From the NCBI GenBank assembly GCA_022560025.1, contig JAFISE010000245.1, forward strand, positions 1-36,899: a DNA stretch of 36,899 nucleotides, given 5' to 3'. Both the position numbers and the translations under genes were made by a program. The stretch comes from Stagonosporopsis chrysanthemi. Taxonomy: Eukaryota > Ascomycota > Dothideomycetes > Pleosporales > Didymellaceae. Within the stretch, counting starts at the first letter, position 1. Every line of letters begins with the position of its first letter. Positions 21,301 to 30,541 of the stretch are shown piece by piece. The notes below the pieces were generated by a model. It did not search any database. It was not told the DNA's origin and was given only the letters and a program-made list of their open reading frames with translations.

Positions 21301-21750
21301 AATGCGGTCGAGATGTGGGGTGAGGCCCGGAGCTGGCTGTGTAGAGGGCCCAGCGAGCAGGTCGTCGTCGTCGTCTTCTTGCTCGTCATGGGCGCCTACA
21401 GCAGGCTCTGAGTGGCGGCGATTGCGGCGGACAATGGGCGACGACTGGACTTCGGTGGGAATAGTGTCGACATGCTGCACGCGCGTGACCGACTGCCTAA
21501 ACTCGGCCTCGAGCTGCAAGGAGCCGTCGTCATCGTCGTCTTCCTGCTCTTCGACGATGGTCGCTACACGCTTTGTGCGCTTTGTCTGTGTCTGTGACGC
21601 GAGCGGCGAAGCAGCGCGCTTGCCTGTGATAGGTGTCGTCTCCTCCTGGGAGCCCTGGGAGCTCCTCGACGGGCGACCCCGCCTGCGTCGCGGCGCGTCG
21701 CCAGGACCCTCGTGGTGGTGCTCGCTGGGAAGGCCGCTGAGGCGAGCCAT
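18322..21750 (-). CDS. Large coiled-coil protein with AT-hook-like N-terminus
   Basis: A 1142-aa intron-free ORF starting at MARLSGLPSE; the frame stays open upstream but without an ATG. Residues 21-29 (RRRRGRPSR) contain the R-G-R-P core of an AT hook, and KRTKR at 57-61 could be a nuclear import signal. Acidic runs follow at about 67-75 and 123-130. A first coiled coil spans about 209-300, an acidic linker follows (DHDDDDEDD), and a long heptad-rich coiled coil runs from about 390 to 1075 with few Pro or Gly. The tail is basic (KVGKKTKGSRKVTKRQ) and ends acidic. It suggests a filamentous nuclear or chromatin/spindle-associated scaffold. I do not recognise the family by name. Antisense ORFs through this gene are frame shadows of its biased codon use. 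Confidence 0.85.
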   Translation of the reverse strand: MARLSGLPSEHHHEGPGDAPRRRRGRPSRSSQGSQEETTPITGKRAASPLASQTQTKRTKRVATIVEEQEDDDDDGSLQLEAEFRQSVTRVQHVDTIPTEVQSSPIVRRNRRHSEPAVGAHDEQEDDDDDLLAGPSTQPAPGLTPHLDRIGAARGKFARQRRERMSMPAQLHVERVDDADINGHRFQYAPLTAVLDGRTRRRLRRSHLSQEVNEIEDDKKRGKKQLLELRRQLKKRDEMIQDLEFRLEANRMGNIQMSDADHEDLSQQLEDARRELDELRNSAQYIGGGSSDRDLSRELDGSAEPFDHDDDDEDDFMLVDPSELHVSQDLEMEYAPNGPYASRVLELSQEITLEHLPSISQLRVDTLDDDDDVDAPQTISDQAVERYEREIQRLTQEMAESVGALRVISIEIQNLGFLKTGANSADVLTALRTGFADLRAAVEKFFPNETRGITNEQLLRKIPKLFSGVFFELREKTELVEAARQTEILLRRQYEGVLDLLGEAEERKTELDKKVYTLDKGNEEKQRTIVDLEERVQTLTDLTEDQEAELRQKDLQNDTLVEQVGEKDTDLDRLREDLETYRTDVETLTQSTAEIETQYQERIAHMKEEHADIVADLQAQLGVEQEGREAAEDEAIQKTTFIEELQGRVDQMEADFGSIETVLADLREKLEAETATRADAENERDEQANLVYQHTNTIENLTETVNDLTEQLEAAKNNIIAERGQRESTEAALDEANEKIEELNDKVHQLGLQTNELRSKLFQVQQEKEMEIAELTAEHQEREAELTEQLTAEQELREGAQQIVAEIEQQLATLRETLAVSETDLVKMTEARDQLEQDREIQVNNISNDLAESEAKRAALESSTESEITSLQAQITDLTNETARKQAEMQHLAERLVEAEQAYEEERVALDTKAERLERDLAEAQADNEAYRKENESLSDRVGREAMELLNITDSHADERVALKSVIATQGDTISELQTQNATLIAEQEIILSDKDAQIEELQVLVDDRASKLVQVEAARLDVVKEFAKYEQDTRETIDRMTLQQRVLQEQNEALAEDLKKRGADAVAAVRAMKIQGLEVKTKGVDLHRVATGKVGRISEKVKVGKKTKGSRKVTKRQWDSGFGVDEGVEEQADSVEVGEAA

Positions 21751-22939
21751 TGCAATGGTCCTGTGTGGTATCGTCTTTGGTGTGGTCAGCTCCGGCACTG
21801 CCAAAACTCCCAATAAACGCGTTACGAGAGCGTACCTATCCAAGAAACAAAAAGTGTTGCTGTTGTACCGTGGCCGCCTAGCGCCCTGTGTCTGCTGGCG
21901 TTCTGGTCCAAGCGTTGCGCGGCTGAGTGGGCGTAGTGAGATCGCGAGGTCGAGTGGGGGCCGGCAGCAGGAACCGCAGGAGCTGGTGGTCGAGAAGATT
22001 TTGTATGGGAATTGTGGGAAAGAGCAGAGACGGGTCAAGGGCTACCTGGTGAGATCACAGCGTGGTCACTGGCGCGGGCTGCTGGTGAATTCGGTGGCTG
22101 GGCCGTGGAGAGGTTTTCCTACGTCAACCTGCACCAAGAACCAGGATGTTTGCTGGCGGGAGCAGGGGTCCCGACGCGTCTTTCACTCACGCGTCTTCGT
22201 GTCTGGAAGTGCAGCAAAGTTTGCAAATCAGTCTTGCAACATATTTGTAGTTGTGTTGCAGCCCGCAGACTTTTTGCAGCGTACTTCTGCCCTTGTTGAC
22301 CATTGCGACGTCATGCAAACGCGCTGCAGAATTACACGTGAACCACCTGGCGACGTTCTTTGACAGCTGAGCTCTGGCCAATCGGAAGCGAGCAGTCTCT
22401 CAATCCAGGCACTGCCCAGGCCTTGCAGGGGCCCATTCTGCGACAGCGGAGATGATCTCGTTGATGTGACGATCTCTCATTTTACGGCGGCGGCACAGAT
22501 CTGGTTCTTTGGTGGCAACCCGTTTTGTAGCTGTGGAATATGACGACGAACGGCTGGTCACTACGCGATTACAGCTCTGGCCGTGAGGACTTCAACCGCT
22601 CTGCGGAATGCAAGACCCAGAGTGACAGCACATGATTTCTGAGACAGCTATGCAATGTCTGAGCCCCGTCACATGCACGTCGTTCCTTCTAACGCTCGAA
22701 AATCCCTTTGTGGCGCTTGCGGCTCCGTCAACTCGCGTCGCTGCTTTTAGCACTGCCTACAATAGCTCACTTCTTTTATTGCACGTCAATCCCGTGCATT
22801 TGATGCTGCACAAACAGGAAGGTGCTGAAGGTATTCAAGCTCAATGTGGCGTGTTTCAAGGTGCAGAAGCTATCGAGTGTCACACCCTGTAAGTCCTCGA
22901 AATTCACAACAGCCGCGCAATACAAAAATGTCCAACCTC
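21751..22939. other. Upstream region of the coiled-coil gene
   Basis: About 1.2 kb between the coiled-coil start (21750, minus) and the end of the FAD oxidoreductase (22940, minus). No supported gene. On the minus strand a donor-like GGTACGC at about 21835 and a branch-like GCTGACC near 21787 hint at a 5' UTR intron, but no firm acceptor was assigned. One CACGTG is present at about 22336. A + strand ORF at 22632-22892 lacks recognisable motifs. Confidence 0.4.
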
Positions 22940-24569
22940 TTACTTCTTCAGCAAGAAGTCACTCTTAACAAGGAATCCCTTCGTGGCGCTCGCAACCCCG
23001 TACAGCCCCCCTAAAGGCCAAATGTCCCAGAAGCTCTTATACGCCCACTCGCTCCAACCCACCTCCCTCTTCTGCGCCGTTCCACCAGCAACACCTTGTA
23101 GATCTACTTTGACTTTGTCGTACACAGACGGCAGGCTTTCCGCGTGATATTTTCTTCTCAACTCCATGTACTTGTCCTTGTCGTAGATGTCCCAGAACTC
23201 TTGCTCGGTGTAGTACGCATGAGCATACAAGCACTTCATACCCCCAAGCTCTGTAACCTTCTGCTCAAAGTCGCGGTTGAGTCTGATGAACGCTTGTGAG
23301 TCCTTAGGTCCCATATCCCAGATGCCAACATCGAGAAGGATGTCGTCTTTGATGTTGTTGCCCTGCGAGAACGACCGTTGGTTCATAGGAGCAGACTTGA
23401 CAGGGCACAGCCACAGTGGCCAGATGCCAGTCCTCTCATCTGTCCAATCGATAAACTCTGAGGCCGAAGCGTAGGGCACGGCGAAGTCCTGGATGATGGT
23501 CTGCGCGGCGATGCCTGAGCGGTGCAAAGCATGCACCATGGTTCGGCTGTACATGAATGGGTCAAGTAGATACCGCGTCAACGCGTTGAAGGGTGTGACA
23601 AAATACTTAAAAGCGCGAAGGCCAGACCAAAAGACCCCACGGTCATAACGGAAAAGATAGGTCTTAACAGGGACGTACTCTTTGTGAGTGGTTGGCCTGG
23701 AGAACGCCTGCGATGTTTGGGCGAGTGAGTCCAGGGTGGATTCTGCGTGCATGTAAAACCAAGGATCCGATGCCCGGTCGAAACGCTGGATGGGCCCGGA
23801 AGAGGTTTGGTTCGAAAGGCGGCCGATCATGACAACTCCTTTGGATGGAGAGTAGAGGATACCGTCCATATACGCAACATCTGGTTCATGCTGGTATTGC
23901 TTGAGTTTTGCAACGGCGTCTTCGGTGCTACTGACCGGGATATACTCCAGCTCGACGTGACTTCTCGAGTCGATGAGTTCCATCTCCAGTAGTGTGATGA
24001 CTCCGAGACTCCCGCAGCTTCCGGCAGCGGTGTAAAATAGGTCCCGGTGCTGCTCAGCAGATGCCCAGACAACGTCTCCGTTCCCCAAGATAATTTCAAC
24101 CCCTTTGATGGTGCTGTCGAAGAGCCCATATCTGAAGGAGCTGCTCTCCCCGCTTGTTCCCGCAAAGCTGTACACGGCCGCCCAGTCAGTCGAGCTGTAT
24201 CTTGCAGGCAGATTCAAAAGACATTGTCGGACGCAACGGTCAATGACGGATAGGGGTTTGGGCCACTCACCCCCCGCCTACTGTGATGTTCGGCAGCTCC
24301 ATAACAACTTTTGGCAGCAGCCCCTGAGCAAGGGTAGCATCTACAAGCTGATCCATGGGGACATTGGGTTCTACCAGCACCGTCTTCTTTGACTTGTCAA
24401 ACTTGAGGACATGATTGAGCAAGCTGACATCGATGATTTGGTTGCGGACGCGAGGCGAGTTCCGCGTTGAAAGTGTAGAGCCGTGATATATTCTGAACGG
24501 AATCTTGGAAGCGCTGAATTGCTTGACCTGCAAGGCAAGCGTTGCAACTGTGTCCTTATGTTCTTCCAT
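22940..24569 (-). CDS. FAD-linked oxidoreductase, Delta24-sterol-reductase (DHCR24)-like, copy A
   Basis: Two exons, 508 aa. The 103-nt intron 24168-24270 (GTGAGT, CTGAC, TACAG) splits the FAD-binding loop exactly after ITVGG, rejoining as TVGGGFAGTSGESSSFRYG. The N-terminal half is an FAD_binding_4 (PCMH-type) domain: IYHGST, VEPNVPMD at about 67-73, then the GGG...GT.GESSS loop. This motif set is that of DHCR24/DIMINUTO enzymes, which reduce the C24 double bond of sterols; fungi usually make ergosterol without it, so the substrate may be another isoprenoid or sterol-like compound. The C-terminal half keeps the family's aromatic segments (FRYDRGVFWSGLRAFKYF; WPLWLCPVKS; YAHAYYTEQEFWDIYD). 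It is divergent from copy B at 25277. The ATG at 24569 lines up with copy B's conserved start region. Confidence 0.87.
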
Positions 24570-25276
24570 CTCTTATGCGCGTGCCTGACGATACTGGGGA
24601 GAGGCGACAGATGGGGGAAACGGAAATTAGAAAAGATGGAATTGAGGGTGAAGAGTACATGTTGATCGGGTGCTGCCAAAGTCTTGAATAAGCGCGCAGG
24701 GCTGAGCCTACTCCACTCCCGAGCTATCGAACCCTCCTTCCGTCTGACTGTGAGGCCTTGGCTGCGTAACGCGTATTCAAACGTATTTCTTTTGTTGCAC
24801 GACACAAAGCTCTTGCAGTTTGTAAAGTATCTTGATTGGCCCCTTGTTTTCTTTGTTCTGGCACTCGAGCGTTGCTAGCTATACCTCTGAGCTTCGTAGA
24901 ACACGTTTCGACGCGTTTGCGTGCCTCAACGACCCTTGCCGGAAGATCCGGAGGCAGGAGCCCCACAAAAAGCGGTGACGTATTCCGAGAAGACTTTACA
25001 GCCTCAGCACATTGTACTGCAGCTTCAAGAGAAGGATCCGGGGTTGAAGCATCCATAAGACGGCTAGGGTTGAAGGAAGTACTTCTAGGAGTTTACGCAG
25101 CAAACCTAGCACACCTCTCTCCCCGCGTCTGCTGAAGAGCAGGCACGACCCGCTAGCGCGAAAGCCACCAGCACCAGCCACGCTACAAGTTACCAAGAAA
25201 GTACAAAAGGGATTCATCAGAAGGATCAACTACAACAACGTTCACCCAGAAGGCGACTGTGCACATCTCTGGAAGC
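24570..25276. promoter_or_regulatory. Shared divergent promoter region of the sterol-reductase-like pair
   Basis: 707 bp separate the two ATGs of the head-to-head paralogues, so any control elements here could act on both. A 110-codon minus-strand ORF (24724-25056) with an ATG is present but shows no domain and is more likely a chance frame. No clear TATA box was found for either gene. Confidence 0.4.
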
Positions 25277-26827
25277 ATGGTTGGCTCAGTAACTCCTTGG
25301 CCGGAGCATGCAATTCACGACCAGCGCGTCTCGACCTTGCAGTCCCGTATCGCCCAGTTACACAGCACTTCAACACCATTCCGTATCTATCACGGCAGCA
25401 CAAACAGCACACGGCATGCCTCCTTCGACCCCTCGGCTATCATAGACGTCTCGTCCTTCAACAATGTCCTGTCCATCAATGCATCAACACAGACGGCACT
25501 TGTAGAGCCAAACGTACCCATGGACGCCCTAGTCGCTAAAACCACAGCCGAGGGTTTCCTGCCGCCGGTGGTGATGGAGTTTCCCGGTATTACTGTTGGA
25601 GGCGGTTTTGTTGGGACCGCAGGCGAGAGCAGCAGTTTCAAGTACGGGTTCTTCGATCGGACGGTCGTACGAGCGGAGGTCGTGCTTGCTGACGGAACGC
25701 TTGTCAATTGCTCGGCGACGGAGAACGCTGAGCTATTTGAAGGCCTTAGAGGCAGCTTTGGTACGCTTGGTGTTCTGACTTTGGTGGAAGTCATGCTTGT
25801 GCCGCTGAAAAGCTGGGTGGAGGTCACGTATCGTCCGACCACCTCGAGCGCGCACGCGATGAATGTATTGCAACAAGAGACAAAGAAAGCAGACAACGAC
25901 TACGTGGACGGCGTGCTTTTCTCGAGTTACTCTGGGGTCGTCGTATCTGGACGCTTGGTGTCTGAGCCATCTTCACCGCGTGTACCCGTTTGCCGCTTCT
26001 CGCGGCCTTGGGACGAGTGGTTCTGGATACATGCTCGCACCCAGGCTTCGTCACATAATCCGACCACTGAGCTTGTCCCTATTGAAGACTACCTCTTCAG
26101 ATACGATCGTGGCGCATTCTGGATGGGCATGTATGCGTACCACCATTTCTTCGTGCCATTCTGGTACATATTCCGCGTGCTTCTCGACTATTTCATGCAC
26201 ACCAGAATCATGTATCACGCGTTGCACGCTTCCGGCTACACAGACCGCTACATCATTCAGGACATTGCATTTCCGGCTGGCAACGCGGAGACGTTTGTGA
26301 ATTATGTTGATGACAAATTTGCGATCTACCCACTGTGGCTGTGTCCGCTGCGGAAGGATGGCCGAGTATCGATGGGCCATCCAAAACAGTTCAAGGGCAC
26401 TGTGAGTGGACATGAGCAAGTTGGGCAAGCATACGACGGCGAGTATATCAATGTCGGTGTCTGGGGTCCTTATCCATCATCAGAAGTTGAGTATGTCCGC
26501 GCGAATCGTGAGTTGGAAGCGAAAATAAGCGCACTCGGTGGACTCAAGTGGCTGTACTCCAGAGTCTTCTTTACAGAGGATGAATGGTGGGAATTGTACG
26601 ACAAGGAGAATTACGATGCGTTGAGGAGCAAGTTCGGCGCGATGGGATTGCCATCGATATGGGAAAAGGTCAGAGATCGTGGCATGAAGAAGGGGGAGTA
26701 CGAGCCTGGTATCAAAGGTTTGCTCAAAAGGTTGATTCGGAGCAACGCCTTGCTGAGTGGCTTCTATGGAATCTACAAGGCGGTACGAGGTGGTGACTAC
26801 ATGCTGAAGAAGAAAAAGAGCAGCTAG
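25277..26827 (+). CDS. FAD-linked oxidoreductase, Delta24-sterol-reductase (DHCR24)-like, copy B
   Basis: A 516-aa intron-free paralogue of copy A; the first ATG in frame gives MVGSVTPWPE. The two share FRIYHGST (35-42), VEPNVPMD (76-83), the FAD loop TVGGGFVGTAGESSSFKYG (from 106), the YLFRYDRGAFWMGMYAYHHF block and a YPLWLCPL block. The FAD_binding_4 domain occupies the N-terminal half, and a hydrophobic stretch at about 295-315 (FFVPFWYIFRVLLDYFM) may associate with membrane. The protein ends KKSS, matching the KKxx ER-retrieval pattern, which fits an ER-bound lipid reductase if the tail is cytosolic. It lacks the intron that interrupts copy A. The precise substrate is not determined by sequence. 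Confidence 0.88.
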   Translation: MVGSVTPWPEHAIHDQRVSTLQSRIAQLHSTSTPFRIYHGSTNSTRHASFDPSAIIDVSSFNNVLSINASTQTALVEPNVPMDALVAKTTAEGFLPPVVMEFPGITVGGGFVGTAGESSSFKYGFFDRTVVRAEVVLADGTLVNCSATENAELFEGLRGSFGTLGVLTLVEVMLVPLKSWVEVTYRPTTSSAHAMNVLQQETKKADNDYVDGVLFSSYSGVVVSGRLVSEPSSPRVPVCRFSRPWDEWFWIHARTQASSHNPTTELVPIEDYLFRYDRGAFWMGMYAYHHFFVPFWYIFRVLLDYFMHTRIMYHALHASGYTDRYIIQDIAFPAGNAETFVNYVDDKFAIYPLWLCPLRKDGRVSMGHPKQFKGTVSGHEQVGQAYDGEYINVGVWGPYPSSEVEYVRANRELEAKISALGGLKWLYSRVFFTEDEWWELYDKENYDALRSKFGAMGLPSIWEKVRDRGMKKGEYEPGIKGLLKRLIRSNALLSGFYGIYKAVRGGDYMLKKKKSS

Positions 26828-27920
26828 ACGCGCCGAATGGGGGCTGTTCAGCGCACAGTGTCACGTGCATGAGCCCCTGGCATCTATCTCATCCCGTCTT
26901 GGTCGGGTTCCCCATCCATAGCCCATCCTAGAACGACAACACAATACTGATCGTCACACACGATCCTTCCACACACAGTGCTCATTTGTCCGGCATAACA
27001 ATATTAGGTCATGATTCCCCCACCATGAACATTAGTGCTAGCACGCGTTGTGTCTATTCATAGCACAGCACAGAAAAGTCCCACCCCATGCACCAATCAA
27101 CTCTGCAAGTCCCAGGCATCGCCTCTTGCGAACATTTCCCCTTGGCACGAGGTGCCGTCACGTTCGCGCACCAACGCCGTACCATCTCTACGGTACCACA
27201 AACAAGAGTCGCCCACGCGTACGAGCTCGCTTGTCTTTCGTACGCGTGTTTGTGCCACGTCCACAAGGCACGTGTGCAACAGCGCGGAACTATCATCTCC
27301 CAGGTGATAGTCCTCTGGAAAGTTTGATGAGAGCTGTCCGGAAAGGTCGCGCTGGTACCTGACACCTCAGGTGGCGGGATGCGCCGTACTTAACACAGTA
27401 GCCCCTTTCTAGTGCTACACGGAGCAACGACAGCGTCTAATATTGGAATCATACGTAGACAGGATCATAAGCAAGATCTTTCCTGTAATTTTTCACTTTA
27501 TAGTAATGGCAAACATGCTGGTTGCGTTGTAGTATTGTTGCCAGAGCGAGCTTGAATGCTTCATCATATTGAATTTGTTTGCTAGTCGCATTTCCTTCCA
27601 TCGCCCACGTTAAATATGGTGAGATCAGTTCGCGTGATTTGATTTCAGCGCATCAGTGGGCCGGTAGCTTTCATCCAGGCTCCCAGTTAAGATTGTAAGA
27701 CAGAAGATTGTTCAATGAAGGTGCGATAATCAGGCACGACTGCTACAAGCCAATCAGCAGACACCTGGGTGTTGATGTGTAGTCACCGCCGTCCTCCCGG
27801 CTTTCCTTCAGCCCTGCCGCTCCAGCTATTTGCAGCGATAAGCCGAGAATAAGTGTGTGGACTGATTGACTAAGTAACTAGAAAGCCGAAGGAAGTACTC
27901 TATTTGGTGTTCTGAAAGAT

Positions 27921-27939
27921 CACGTGACTGTATCACGTG
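27921..27939. promoter_or_regulatory. Paired CACGTG (bHLH E-box) sites
   Basis: Two perfect CACGTG hexamers at 27921-27926 and 27934-27939, 13 bp start to start. CACGTG is the core site of fungal bHLH factors (Cbf1/Pho4/SREBP-like). They lie 1.1 kb downstream of copy B and 1.2 kb upstream of the alpha/beta hydrolase, so the target is unclear. Confidence 0.35.
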
Positions 27940-28745
27940 GCGTGGTTTTCGGCTTCCAACACCAGCAGCTTTCTGTCAGTCGTGTGTGCAATTTATTACG
28001 GATGATCGACCGCCATTGTCTCGGGAAGAAGGTGTTGCCGCTGCTGAGCAGTTGATGACGTTCGACTCCGCGCGGACCCTCCACAATTCCAAATGGCGGA
28101 TGATGATCAACTGTCAGCACTTCTTCCGGCCTGGGCTTTCACCAGCGGCGACTCATCGAGAGGACCCGTTCAATCTTATCGAGAGCATGCGCGCTTTGTT
28201 ATGCTCTCGGACTGTCACGATTCCGCTGGCAGATGCGGTGCCCAGTAGTAGCGCAGCGTTGTTTCCGACAGGGAATTCTGCCCCGGCCATGCAGCAAGGT
28301 TGTGCGCCATGCAGCAACAGCAACACCGCTCCACTTCCGACGCTCCTCAGAAGCAACATCACGATAATTGACTCTGCAAGGTGTTGGTCAGTCACCAATG
28401 AAGAGTAGAACGACCATATCGCAACATCTAATTTCTCCTGCGGTGACGACGAGCACAACTCAGCCTTGACCACGACACCTCCTATATGCCCAAGACGGGC
28501 AGCTTGTTTTGTTGTGCGCCAAAACACCACATCAAGATGTTCCTAGTGGTAGCCTGGTGACTATCCGTGCCGGAGGTGTGGCTAAGGTACGCTAAATGCA
28601 CAACCATTGGCACTAGCTGCGCACAACCGCTTCCAAAGCTATCCGGAAGGTCATGATGCCATTCCCCAATTTCCCCTAATCGGTACCAGAAGTGCAGGTA
28701 TTCTGGCAAAACATCCCCGGTTAGCCGCTGTCGTTCGAATTTGAG

Positions 28746-28773
28746 TTGCTGATCAATACTGTATGATCAGCAA
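28746..28773. repeat. Perfect 10-bp inverted repeat
   Basis: Arms TTGCTGATCA and TGATCAGCAA are exact reverse complements around an 8-nt spacer (28756-28763). It could be a dimeric protein-binding site or form a hairpin. No gene is adjacent; the nearest start is about 390 bp downstream. Confidence 0.6.
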
Positions 28774-29043
28774 TGCATATTCCGGTACTGCTCAGCAGTT
28801 GGCAATAGATGGTTTCACGACATCGGTTCGGACAATCCAAGAGCTGCATTGGATCGGGAGAACGATGTTACGCGCCGAGCCGCAATAAATCCACCTGGGT
28901 CCGGATTCCAAATGGCGCTTTCACCGGCTTCAAAAACGGCGGAACGTGGTGATTGCACCTTGATAATGCAGACTAGTCGCATTTCGGTACAGCTTAGGTG
29001 ATATTGCAACAGAGTTGCAGCTCCTTTCACTATGAGTACCTGA

Positions 29044-29110
29044 CTACTATATATTACGTCACGCCGCTGACGACAGGGTGGTTCAACTAAACTGTCCTTA
29101 TATTATAGCC
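29044..29110 (+). promoter_or_regulatory. TATA-like and CRE-like elements before the alpha/beta hydrolase
   Basis: CTATATATT at about 29047-29054 runs into TTACGTCA (29054-29061), a CREB/ATF-type half-to-full site, and TTATATTATA follows at about 29099. These lie 55-120 bp before the ATG at 29163, a plausible core promoter distance. Confidence 0.4.
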
Positions 29111-29162
29111 CAGATTTCCTCGATTTGCTTTCTTCCGAACACCGTTACACCTGTTACACATA

Positions 29163-30541
29163 ATGGCACCTATCATCAAAGCATTTGGTGCCTCGCTCTT
29201 CCTGGGCTACGCTGCAGCAAGGCAGTGTCAGACGCTCAGCATTCCTGTTGATATAACATCTAGACAAGGAGTATTTAAGGAGGTTCCTGTTGCCGGCAAT
29301 CTAGACGTTGGCGCCTTTGCGACTCGATTCAACCAGATCTCATTCAACTACACCGCGGAACTCCTCACTGGTTATCAGACCCTCCAGAAGAGCATCGAGA
29401 TCTCTGCACAATACTGTAAACCTGATGTCGTGGGCAATGGTATTGCCCAAATCCTTACACATGGTATCGGTTTTGACAAGACGTACGTGCTACCAGACTA
29501 ACACAAATGAACTTGACTGATATTTTCAGATACTGGGATTTACCTTACGACAACTACAATTACTCGTATGTCAATGTAGCACTTGAAGCAGGTTACAGTA
29601 CCCTTGCTATCGATCGCTTTGGCATTGGCAACTCCACTCACGGCGATCCCTTCAACGAAGTACAGGCTCTTGCCGAGGTTGAGGCTCTCAATGAGGTCAC
29701 TAAGAAGCTTCGCGCCGGCTCTATCAGAGAGATAAGCTGTGCCTTTGAGAAGGTGGTGCATGTTGGCCACTCCTTTGGTTCAGTCCAGTCTTATTGGCTT
29801 TCTGCTCTGTACCCCAACAACACTGACGGCGTTGTGCTCACTGGATATTCCGGTGCTGGACAGTTTCTCCCATACATCGTTGCTGGTTGGAACCTTCACA
29901 GCGCTCGCCTCAACCAGCCGTTCCGCCTAGGCAATGCTTCTTCCACCACAGTGCGAACGCTCGCTCAACAGTACGGCATTGGGGGCAATATTGTTCCTGG
30001 ACTTGCAGATATTCTCAACAATATTGGTGTTGACGTCGATAGTGATGAGGTCTGGAATTACGTCGCCACTACCGAGGTTGTCGACCTGATTAATGGCTAC
30101 AACGCGACCGTATTCCCCTACAATTACCCTTCCGGATACTTCGCAAGCTCAGATCTGACCACTCTTCAATACGCTTTCCTCTTCCCCGACCAGTTCGATG
30201 TTGGCTTGGCGCTCGAAGGGGAGAAAACAAAGCAGCCTGTAACAGCTGGCGAACTCTTGACTATTGGGACGGCACCGGCATCTTCGCCTTTCACCGGCCC
30301 TGTCCTTGTAATCACTGGTCAACACGATGTCCCCTTCTGCGGCGGCAATTGTTACGGCACGGCTCAGGGCATTGACGCTGCGAACATCCCCGCTGGTGTA
30401 ACGACTGCCTTCCCAGCCGCATCTGCCTTTGAGGCTTACATTCAGCCTAACACAGGTCACGGCCTTAACTTCCACTACAACGCGACAGCTGGGTACCAGG
30501 TTATTCAGGATTTCTTGGGTAGCAACGGCCTCGCCGCGTAG
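29163..30541 (+). CDS. Secreted alpha/beta hydrolase
   Basis: Two exons with a 47-nt intron at 29483-29529 (GTACGT, ACTAAC and CTTGACTGAT candidates, TTTTCAG), giving 443 aa. Residues 1-19 are a signal peptide (MAPIIKAFGASLFLGYAAA), so the enzyme is probably extracellular. The nucleophile elbow GHSFGS places Ser at about 188; Asp at about 373 (VITGQHDVPFCGG) and His at about 417 (NTGHGLNFHYN) complete a Ser-Asp-His triad in the usual order. AIDRFGIGNST before the elbow fits the oxyanion-side strand region. Several N-glycosylation sequons are present. Fungal relatives are secreted esterase-like hydrolases of unknown substrate. It lies 1.2 kb upstream of a second secreted hydrolase on the same strand. 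Confidence 0.88.

Larger units (their letters stand above)
26828..29162. other. 2.3-kb gene-poor region
   Basis: The longest stretch without a supported gene. Overlapping ORFs of 60-140 codons occur on both strands (for example 27986-28408 + and 28153-28530 -) but they shadow each other and carry no motif or splice support. The part 27430-27760 is AT-richer. Notable items are a close pair of CACGTG sites, a 10-bp perfect inverted repeat and a CRE-like site next to a TATATA element, listed separately. I see no transposase or terminal repeats. Confidence 0.5.

Noticed and set aside
18268..22363. Several + strand ORFs of 60-370 codons
   Set aside because: All run antisense to the coiled-coil gene and are low-complexity products of its biased codons (Ser/Arg/Val-rich).
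22632..22892. 86-codon + strand ORF
   Set aside because: No domain, no splice support and no recognisable promoter; likely chance.
27986..28530. ORFs of 140 (+) and 125 (-) codons in the gene-poor region
   Set aside because: They overlap one another on opposite strands, show no motif, hydrophobic pattern or splice sites, and could arise by chance.
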